From Rhodospirillales bacterium (GTDB lineage: Bacteria; Pseudomonadota; Alphaproteobacteria; Acetobacterales; Acetobacteraceae), in assembly GCA_025362815.1 (NCBI GenBank), contig JANYFG010000095.1, forward strand, positions 1-32,508: a stretch of 32,508 bases of DNA, read 5' to 3'. Shown here piece after piece: positions 1 to 6,183 of the stretch. The notes beneath the pieces are model-generated. The model searched no databases. It saw only the letters and a program-made list of their open reading frames with translations, and was not told the DNA's origin. The number at the start of each line of letters is the position of its first letter. The first letter of the stretch is position 1. Position numbers and translations under genes: made by a program.

Positions 1-69
1 CCCGGCTACAACGACCCCGCCTACCCGCTGGAAGGCCGCGTGCCACAGCACGGCGCGGCGCGCGCATGA
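1..69 (+). CDS. 3' end of an unidentified upstream gene (partial)
   Basis: Frame 1 is open from the window edge to a TGA at 67-69 and encodes 22 C-terminal residues rich in Pro, Gly and Ala. The stop overlaps the ATG of the next gene in an ATGA arrangement, which suggests that this is a genuine gene end translationally coupled to the downstream membrane protein. Too little is visible to name a family. Confidence 0.6.
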   Translation, partial: PGYNDPAYPLEGRVPQHGAARA

Positions 70-386
70 ACATCATCCTAGGGCTGCTGATCGGCGCCGC
101 CTGGGCATTCTACGAAGCGTTGCGCCTGGACCGGCCAGACCTCGCCGCCGTGGTGCAAGCCCCCTATCCCACCGTGATCGACATCGCCTTCGCCGCCTTC
201 TTTCTGGGGCTGGTCTTCATCCTGTCGTGGCAGGAGATGTATCGCTCCACCCGCTGGTGGATCAACGGCCCCAAGATCTACGTGCGCAACGCCGCGGTGA
301 TGAGTTTGGGCGTGGTGCTGCTGCTCTACGGAAGCCGCATCCTGCTCAACGGCATCGACCCCACCGGTCATCGCGCCCTGTGGTAG
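66..386 (+). CDS. Small integral membrane protein of unknown function (106 aa)
   Basis: The protein shows three hydrophobic stretches at about residues 2-18, 36-55 and 75-94, so it is probably a three-pass inner-membrane protein. Between the second and third segments lies a polar loop with Arg, Trp and Lys residues. The ATG overlaps the TGA of the preceding gene (ATGA), so the two are probably co-transcribed and this small protein may assist its upstream partner. I do not recognise the family. The gene ends 39 bases from the stop of the convergent amidotransferase gene. Confidence 0.7.
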   Translation: MNIILGLLIGAAWAFYEALRLDRPDLAAVVQAPYPTVIDIAFAAFFLGLVFILSWQEMYRSTRWWINGPKIYVRNAAVMSLGVVLLLYGSRILLNGIDPTGHRALW

Positions 387-425
387 GGCCGCGATCCGAC
401 TGACCAGTTGGGCGGCTCACACCCA

Positions 426-1193
426 TCAATCCGCCGCTGCAAGTGCCCCCTGCGCGCGCGCCGCCACGGCGCGGCCGAACGCCAGAAAGATCCCAGCCGA
501 CACTGCATCGCTCTCGAAATCGTATTCCGGATGCCATTGCACGCCCACCGCGAAGCCAGGCGCCGTTACGGCACGGATCGCCTCGATCGTGCCGTCAGGC
601 GCCACCGCCTCGGCCACGAGACCGGGGGCCAGCCGGTCGATACCCTGATTGTGCAACGAATTCACCGCGATCGTGGTCGCCCCGGCGATGCGATGCAGCC
701 AGCATCCCGGCTCCAGCCGCAGCGCATGCGCCTTGCCCGTGCGCACGGCGGAATTCGGCTGCATCGGCGTGGAGTGGTCCATCCGCCCCGGTAGATCCTG
801 CAGGCGCTGGTGCAGGCTTCCGCCCATCGCCACATTGAATTCCTGCAGGCCCCGGCATATCGCCAGCACAGGAATGCCTTGCGCCACGGCGGCGCGGATC
901 AGCGGCAGCGTGACGGCATCGCGCATCGCGTCTTCCGGCGTGCCCTCGGCATGATCCGGCCCCTCGTACAGCAACGGCTGCACGTTGGAGCGGCTGCCCG
1001 TCAGGATAATGCCGTCCAACCGGGCGAGCAGTGACGGAATATCCGCCTTTTGTCCGTTCGCCGGCAGCAGCACCGGAACCGCGCCCACCACCTGGTCGGT
1101 GGCGCGGACATACGTGTCGGACGCGGCGTGGTTGTTCATACCGAACGCGCCGAACAGCTTGGTGCAGCAGGAAATGCCGATGAGCGGTTTCAT
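426..1193 (-). CDS. PuuD-like class I glutamine amidotransferase (gamma-glutamyl-GABA hydrolase family)
   Basis: This 255-residue protein has the fold markers of a class I amidotransferase of the peptidase C26 type. The nucleophile elbow AICRGLQEFN places the catalytic Cys at residue 113, and QWHPEYD supplies the catalytic His221 and Glu223. PuuD hydrolyses gamma-glutamyl-GABA in putrescine breakdown, and related enzymes act on other gamma-glutamyl amides. The ATG at 1193 is chosen because the protein then starts with the family-typical MKPLIGI strand. The frame extends upstream only to a TTG at 1223. No other putrescine genes are nearby, so the substrate is open. An intrinsic terminator lies just upstream, so this gene probably has its own promoter. 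Confidence 0.85.
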   Translation of the reverse strand: MKPLIGISCCTKLFGAFGMNNHAASDTYVRATDQVVGAVPVLLPANGQKADIPSLLARLDGIILTGSRSNVQPLLYEGPDHAEGTPEDAMRDAVTLPLIRAAVAQGIPVLAICRGLQEFNVAMGGSLHQRLQDLPGRMDHSTPMQPNSAVRTGKAHALRLEPGCWLHRIAGATTIAVNSLHNQGIDRLAPGLVAEAVAPDGTIEAIRAVTAPGFAVGVQWHPEYDFESDAVSAGIFLAFGRAVAARAQGALAAAD

Positions 1194-1219
1194 GAACGTC
1201 ATCGTCCGGCAGATTGACG

Positions 1220-1249
1220 GCAAAATAAAGACAAAAGGGCAGTCGCCCT
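1220..1249 (-). terminator. Probable intrinsic terminator of the lolA-like gene
   Basis: On the minus strand, 6 bases after the lolA-like stop, the sequence forms AGGGC-GACT-GCCCT (1249-1236). It is followed by a T-rich run (TTTTGTCTTTATTTT, 1235-1221). The stem is only 5 bp, but stem plus U-tract directly after a stop codon fits Rho-independent termination and would separate this gene from the downstream amidotransferase. Confidence 0.55.
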
Positions 1250-1255
1250 GACGTT

Positions 1256-1891
1256 TTAATTTTTATTGTTGTTCTGCAGGCGGGGATCGCTGAATTCGAA
1301 CATCCGCTGCGGGAAATTGCCCCCCAGTTCGATGTTGAACAGGCTCACCCGCGTCTCCTGGCGCTGCGCATCCACCACCGCCCATTGCCGCAGCGCCAAC
1401 GGCGCGTCGGAGAACACAAGGGTCAGTGATCCATCGGCGGGCGAAGCGGTGCGGATCGTCGTGACCTGGATCTGGCCCGGCAGCCGCGTGATGGCGGTCA
1501 CCGCAATGCTGCCGCCAAGCTTGAAGTCATCAGCCAGCAGAATGCCCAGCGGCGTGGTGTCGAGCGGCACAGACGTGGTCTGGTTCAACTGGCTGTCATA
1601 AAACACCGCTGAGCCGAACCCGGCCACCAGAAGGAATGGCGACGGCTTGTCGTATTCGAACCGCATGCGGCCCGGCCGTTGCAGCCACGCGTTGCCTTCC
1701 GTGGCGGCCCCCTCCGGCGACACCTGCAAAAAGCGCGCTTTCAGCGTGCGCAGCCCGTTCAGATACACCTCGATCCGCGCCACATCGGCCCGGTCCTGCG
1801 GGGTCAGCGTCATCGCCTTTTGCGAAAAGGCGGGAGAAGCCGGCGCGATGGCCAGCAACAGCGGAAGGGCAAGCATGGTGCGACGGTTCAT
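1256..1891 (-). CDS. lolA: LolA-like outer-membrane lipoprotein carrier protein
   Basis: The 211-residue product starts with a Sec-type signal peptide: two Arg after the Met, a hydrophobic core of about 15 residues, then a likely Ala-Phe-Ser cleavage region near residue 23. The mature part resembles LolA: an amphipathic helix ending in the LKARFLQ segment, the WLQRPGRMRFEYDKPSPFLLVAG strand pattern split around the invariant RPGRMRF, and later LTLVFSD and LRQW segments. LolA shuttles lipoproteins from the LolCDE transporter across the periplasm to the outer membrane. The start at 1891 gives a better signal peptide than the ATG three codons upstream. It is monocistronic, with a terminator just after the stop. 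Confidence 0.85.
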   Translation of the reverse strand: MNRRTMLALPLLLAIAPASPAFSQKAMTLTPQDRADVARIEVYLNGLRTLKARFLQVSPEGAATEGNAWLQRPGRMRFEYDKPSPFLLVAGFGSAVFYDSQLNQTTSVPLDTTPLGILLADDFKLGGSIAVTAITRLPGQIQVTTIRTASPADGSLTLVFSDAPLALRQWAVVDAQRQETRVSLFNIELGGNFPQRMFEFSDPRLQNNNKN

Positions 1892-1947
1892 GCCCCACAT
1901 GTGGCATCGCGCAACGCCAAATCAAAGGCGCAAACCTGGGAGAGAGA

Positions 1948-3162
1948 TTATTCCGCCGGCGCAGGCACCGCGTTCCAGGTCTCGGGCGCCAACTCCTCGG
2001 CCCGATCCGGAAAATACAGCGCACAGCCAAGCGTGATCAGCGCGAACACCGCCAGAACGATCACCGATGCCGCCAGCGTGTGCGTGCGCTCGTGCAAAAA
2101 CCCCACCAACGGTGCCGCGAAGGCGCTGCCGAGGAAGCCCACGAAAAACCGCACCGAATACATCCGCGTGCGCAGGGCGGGCGAGATATAGCGCGCCGTC
2201 ATGGTCTCGTTCACCGTCACCTGGCCGAAGATCACCGCCGCCACCAGGCCGGCCACCGGCAGCACCATCCAGCCCTGCACGAAGGCCAAGGCTGCCAAAG
2301 CCGGGGCCAACACCATCGCCATCGGCAGGAACACCCGGCGCAAAGTGGTGCGATCGATCAACCGCCCCACCGTCAGCTGCGTCAGCCCGCCGCACAGCGT
2401 CGCCATGAAGGCCAGGGTGCCCACCATCGGCAACAGAGCGGCATCGTTGGCAAAACGCTCCTGCATCAATTTCGGCAACAGCAGGGTGAAAGCGTTGAAC
2501 ACCAGCCCGGACACCGCGGCGATCAACAAAAGCACCACCACGGCGCGCCGCACGATGGCCTGGGGGATCACCGGAAATTCCCGCGCCGACCGCGTGGCCT
2601 GGGGGTCGTGCGCCGGCACCCGCATCCAGGCCAGCCCCACCAAGGCGCAGATCGCCCCGGGCAGGATGAACGCCCAGTGCCATCCCGCCTGCACCGCCAG
2701 AAACGCCGTGACAACCGGCGCCGTCGCCACGCCCAGATTGCCGAACACGCCGTTCAGCCCGATCGACCGTCCTGGCCGGTCGCCGGCCGCCTCCACCAGC
2801 ATGGCGGTGCCGATCGGGTGATAGATCGCGGCGAAGAATCCCGTGATCGTCAGCGCGATGGCAAGCGTGGTCGGCGTGTTCGCCAGCCCCGTCGCCGCCA
2901 TCGACAGACCGGTGCCGAGGAAGAACACGGTCATCAGGTTCTTCCGCCCGATGCGCGCCGCGATCCAGCCCTGCGGCAGCGAAAACAGCCCGTAAAGCAC
3001 GAACATGCCGGTGGCCAGCGCCATGATCGGACCATAATCGGTGCCGAACGCGCCGCCCTGCCGGATGATGGCGAGCACGGCGGTGGGCAGGATCAGCAGG
3101 CAATAATGGCACAGCAGATGGGCCACGTTGATAAAGGCGATCTGGCGGGCAGCTGGGGTCAT
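1948..3162 (-). CDS. Major facilitator superfamily transporter
   Basis: The 404-residue protein is strongly hydrophobic with a spacing that fits 12 transmembrane helices. The loop after helix 2 reads GWIAARIGRKNLM, which is the MFS motif A position. An MFS-like GLNGVFGNLGVATAP segment lies near helix 5, and a matching loop, VGRLIDRTTLRRVF, occurs in the second half. It should be an inner-membrane proton-coupled carrier or efflux pump, and the substrate cannot be told. The ATG at 3162 is preferred because the 87 codons upstream read as non-membrane, low-complexity sequence. It lies 68 bases downstream of the DMT transporter gene and may share its transcript. Confidence 0.85.
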   Translation of the reverse strand: MTPAARQIAFINVAHLLCHYCLLILPTAVLAIIRQGGAFGTDYGPIMALATGMFVLYGLFSLPQGWIAARIGRKNLMTVFFLGTGLSMAATGLANTPTTLAIALTITGFFAAIYHPIGTAMLVEAAGDRPGRSIGLNGVFGNLGVATAPVVTAFLAVQAGWHWAFILPGAICALVGLAWMRVPAHDPQATRSAREFPVIPQAIVRRAVVVLLLIAAVSGLVFNAFTLLLPKLMQERFANDAALLPMVGTLAFMATLCGGLTQLTVGRLIDRTTLRRVFLPMAMVLAPALAALAFVQGWMVLPVAGLVAAVIFGQVTVNETMTARYISPALRTRMYSVRFFVGFLGSAFAAPLVGFLHERTHTLAASVIVLAVFALITLGCALYFPDRAEELAPETWNAVPAPAE

Positions 3163-3230
3163 GGCACCGTTCCACGCGGGATGCCGCGAGTGTGGCGCAG
3201 CCGATCTTGCATGCCAATCACGTCCAGCCG

Positions 3231-4085
3231 TTACGCCCGGCGTGGCAGCCTTGCGAACACCGCCAGCGCCACGCCGCCCAGCAGCCACGCGCTGGCCACC
3301 ACCAGCCGCCACGTCAGCGCCTCGGACAGAAACAGCACCGCGCCCGCCGCCGCAATGATCGGCACGGTCAACTGCACGGTGGCGGCCAGCGTGGTGGAAA
3401 GCCGCGGCAAGGCGCGATACCACAGCACATAACCCAGCGCGGAGGTGATCGTGCCCGATACCAGCGCCAGCCCCACGCCATCAGCGGTGATCTCGGCCGA
3501 TCCGGTCCCCAACGCCCCGATCACGCACAAAGGCACCGCCACCACCGCCGCCCGCCCGAAATGGCCGGAGGTCTGCCCCACGGGGTCGCCAGGCGCACGC
3601 CCCCGGATGGAATAGACGCCCCACGCCACCCCGGCGCCGATCATCAGCACGCTGCCCCACAGATCCGGCGTGTCCAGCCCCGGCAGCAACAGATAGACCA
3701 AGGCGGCAAACGCAATCGCCAGCCCCGCCAGCTCGGCCCGCGTCGGCCGGTCGCGCCGCAGCACACCCCATAGCAGCATCGAGGTCTGCACCGCCCCGAA
3801 CAGGATCAGCGCGCCCACGGCCGCCCCCAGCCGCAGATACGCGAACGAAAACGCCAGCGCGTAGGTCAGCAACGCCGCGGCGGACACCCAGCTTCCCGGC
3901 AGTCGCGCCACATCTCCGCCCCGGGCGCGGAACAGGCCCATCATCACCACCGCGCCCGACGCCAGGCGAATGGCGGTGAAGCTCGCGGCGTCGATGGCAT
4001 GGCCCCCCAACGCGGCCCGCGCCAGCAGCGAATTCGCCGCGAACGCGATCAACGCCGCAAGCGTCAGCAGAAAGGTCATCTTCAT
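3231..4085 (-). CDS. EamA/DMT superfamily transporter
   Basis: The 284-residue protein shows about ten hydrophobic helices arranged as two EamA-like halves (roughly residues 4-135 and 145-280). Typical features are the AIRLASGA segment in helix 2, LGAAVGALILFGAVQ in helix 4 and ALGYVLWYRALPRLSTT in the second half. Such proteins export or import small metabolites across the inner membrane, and the ligand is not predictable. It is divergent from the GrpB-family gene with only 38 bases between the two starts, so the promoters must be very close or overlap. The same-strand MFS gene follows after 68 bases. Confidence 0.85.
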   Translation of the reverse strand: MKMTFLLTLAALIAFAANSLLARAALGGHAIDAASFTAIRLASGAVVMMGLFRARGGDVARLPGSWVSAAALLTYALAFSFAYLRLGAAVGALILFGAVQTSMLLWGVLRRDRPTRAELAGLAIAFAALVYLLLPGLDTPDLWGSVLMIGAGVAWGVYSIRGRAPGDPVGQTSGHFGRAAVVAVPLCVIGALGTGSAEITADGVGLALVSGTITSALGYVLWYRALPRLSTTLAATVQLTVPIIAAAGAVLFLSEALTWRLVVASAWLLGGVALAVFARLPRRA

Positions 4086-4123
4086 GGTCTTGCCTGTTGC
4101 CGCCGGGTCTGAGAGCGTTGCGT

Positions 4124-4630
4124 ATGGAGCATGTTCGTCTTGTCGCCTACAACCCGCACTGGCCTGCCATGTATGCGGTCGAGATCGCCCGCGTTCTGTC
4201 CGTCATGCCCGACGGCCTGGTGGTGGACGCCGTGCATTTCGGCAGCACCGCCATTCCCGGCATGCTCGCCAAGCCGGTGATCGATATTCTGGTGGTTGTG
4301 CACTCGCTGCACGCCGCCCGTGCCAACGCCGTGGCGCCGCTGGAGGGACTAAGCTATTCCTACTGGGCCAAAAACCCGAAGCTGGACCGCATGTTCTTCG
4401 TCCGCGGCCTGCCCCCGGCCCTTGAGCGCACGCATCACCTTCACCTCACCGAACCCGGCGGCGACCTCTGGAGCCGCGTGTCTTTCCGCGATTATCTGCG
4501 CGCCCATCCCGAGGAGGCCGCCCGCTACGCCGCGCTGAAAACCGACCTAGCCGAACGCCATCGCACCGATCGCGAGGCCTATACCGAGGGCAAGAGCGAC
4601 TACGTCAAAGAGATCCTGGCCAAGGTTTGA
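4124..4630 (+). CDS. GrpB family (UPF0157) nucleotidyltransferase-fold protein
   Basis: The 168-residue protein matches the GrpB/UPF0157 family. It begins LVAYNPHWPAMY, carries the nucleotidyltransferase-like HFGSTAIPGMLAKPVIDILV segment, and ends with the usual RYAALKTDLAERHRTDREAYTEGK region, read here in two parts. The GS motif followed by a DI pair resembles the metal-binding site of the polymerase-beta-like fold. Biochemical roles are poorly known, and some fusions join this domain to CoA-biosynthesis enzymes. The ATG at 4124 is preferred to a TTG at 4097. The gene ends one base before the stop of the convergent reductase gene. Confidence 0.85.
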   Translation: MEHVRLVAYNPHWPAMYAVEIARVLSVMPDGLVVDAVHFGSTAIPGMLAKPVIDILVVVHSLHAARANAVAPLEGLSYSYWAKNPKLDRMFFVRGLPPALERTHHLHLTEPGGDLWSRVSFRDYLRAHPEEAARYAALKTDLAERHRTDREAYTEGKSDYVKEILAKV

Positions 4631-4631
4631 T

Positions 4632-5663
4632 TCAGGGCACACCCTTCGACGTGCTGTATTCGAAATGCAGCGCCACATCGGGATGCACGATCGGGTGTAT
4701 GGCATGCGCCGCCATCGCACCCTCGCTAAACCCCTGTAAAATCAGCTTCAACTTGCCCGGATACGTCGCGATGTCGCCGATCGCGAAAATCCCCTGCGTG
4801 CTGGTCTCGCAGGAAGCCGGTGTCACGGCGATGTGGCTGCGCGCCAGATCCAGCCCCCAGCCCGCAATCGGCCCCAGATCCATCGACAGCCCGAAGAACG
4901 GCAACAGCACATCCGCCGCCAGATGCCGCGTTTTGCCGTCGAGATCGGCCACCTCTACCGTGCGCAGCACACCGCCCTCGCCGTGCAGCGCGTGAAGCTG
5001 ATACGGGATCACCATCTCCACCTCGCCGGCCGCCGCCGCCGCGTCGAGCTGCGACGCCGTCTCCGGTGCCGCGCGGAATTTGGGTCGCCGATGCACCACC
5101 TGCAGGCTGGCGGCGATGCCACGCAGGGCCAACGCCCAGTCCACCGCCGAGTCGCCGCCGCCCGCGATCACCACCCGCTTGCCGCGAAAATCCTCGCGCC
5201 GGCGCACGTAATACTGCACCGCCCCGCTCGCCTCATACGACGCCAGCCCCTCCAGCGGCGGCCGGTTCGGGCCGAACGCCCCGGCCCCTGCGGCGATGAT
5301 CACGGCGCGTGCCTGGATCGTCTCCCCGCGATCGGTGGTGAGGGTGAAATTCCCGGATTGCCCAGCCAATGTCTCCACCCGACGCCCCAGCAGACGCGGC
5401 ACGTCGAACGGTGCAATCTGGCGTTCCAGATTGGCGATCAACGCGCCCGCCTCGATCGCGGGATGGGCGGGGATGTCGTAGATCGGCTTTTCCGGATACA
5501 GCGCCGAACACTGCCCCCCAACCTCGCCGAGCGCGTCGATCAGCAGGCTGGACAGCTTCAACATGCCGCACTCGAAGGCGGCGAACAGCCCCACCGGCCC
5601 CGCGCCGATGATGGCAACGTCGATGACGTGGGAGGAAACGCTTGGGGAGGATGATGGGCTCAT
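4632..5663 (-). CDS. Ferredoxin/flavodoxin--NADP+ reductase, thioredoxin-reductase-like type
   Basis: The 343-residue flavoprotein has an N-terminal FAD-binding GAGPVG motif (residues 20-25), the GGQCSALYPEKPIYDIPA segment typical of type-2 ferredoxin-NADP+ reductases, and an NADP(H)-binding GGGDSAVDWAL motif about halfway. The late FAIGDIATYPGKLKLI segment closes the FAD site. The redox CxxC pair of true thioredoxin reductase is absent, which supports the FNR assignment (YumC-like). The enzyme would move electrons between NADPH and ferredoxin or flavodoxin in the cytoplasm. It is divergent from tsaE, with 76 bases between the starts. Confidence 0.9.
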   Translation of the reverse strand: MSPSSSPSVSSHVIDVAIIGAGPVGLFAAFECGMLKLSSLLIDALGEVGGQCSALYPEKPIYDIPAHPAIEAGALIANLERQIAPFDVPRLLGRRVETLAGQSGNFTLTTDRGETIQARAVIIAAGAGAFGPNRPPLEGLASYEASGAVQYYVRRREDFRGKRVVIAGGGDSAVDWALALRGIAASLQVVHRRPKFRAAPETASQLDAAAAAGEVEMVIPYQLHALHGEGGVLRTVEVADLDGKTRHLAADVLLPFFGLSMDLGPIAGWGLDLARSHIAVTPASCETSTQGIFAIGDIATYPGKLKLILQGFSEGAMAAHAIHPIVHPDVALHFEYSTSKGVP

Positions 5664-5739
5664 GGCGCAAAATTAGCCTCGCTTGGCCGCAAAACAAGCA
5701 CATGTTGTGACGCCGCGTCTGCCGCGCCACATTGCCCAC

Positions 5740-6183
5740 ATGCTTCAGATCAACCTGCCGGACCTTCCCGCCACCGAAACGCTGGCCGCGCATCTGGCCG
5801 CCCGCGCCCGCCCCGGCGACGCCATTCTGCTGCACGGCCAGCTCGGCGCCGGCAAAACCGCCTTCGCCCGGGCGTTCCTGCGCGCCGCCACCGGCGATGC
5901 CGCGCTCGACGTTCCCAGCCCCAGCTACACGCTGGTGCAAACCTATGAAACCAGCCTCGGCCCCATCCATCATTTCGACCTCTGGCGCCTGGAAGGCCCC
6001 GGCGCCGTGATGGAACTCGGCTGGGACGAGCTCTTGCAGGACATCGTGCTGGTGGAATGGCCGGAGCGCCTTGGCGACCTGCGGGGCCATCTTTCGCCTG
6101 AAGCAGCGCTCGACATCACCCTGTCGGCCACCGGCGAGACCAGCCGAACCGCCATCCTGTCCGGCTGGGAGAACCGCGCATGA
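5740..6183 (+). CDS. tsaE: tRNA threonylcarbamoyladenosine biosynthesis ATPase TsaE
   Basis: The 147-residue protein has the TsaE order of motifs: Walker A GQLGAGKT (residues 33-40), the switch-like SPSYTLVQTY, the HFDLWRL segment and LVEWPERL, which carries the catalytic Trp-Pro-Glu. TsaE is the ATPase partner of TsaB and TsaD in making t6A37 on ANN-decoding tRNAs. The ATG at 5740 is chosen because it leaves the usual N-terminus, whereas a TTG at 5683 adds 19 atypical residues. Its stop overlaps the addB start (ATGA at 6180-6183). In several alphaproteobacteria the muropeptide-recycling genes amgK and murU lie between tsaE and addB, and they are absent here. Confidence 0.92.
   Translation: MLQINLPDLPATETLAAHLAARARPGDAILLHGQLGAGKTAFARAFLRAATGDAALDVPSPSYTLVQTYETSLGPIHHFDLWRLEGPGAVMELGWDELLQDIVLVEWPERLGDLRGHLSPEAALDITLSATGETSRTAILSGWENRA

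Noticed and set aside
1636..3432. Long plus-strand open frame (598 codons) opposite lolA and the MFS gene
   Set aside because: It is rich in Arg, His and Gln, has no recognisable motif and is antisense to well-supported genes. Long spurious frames are common in high-GC DNA.
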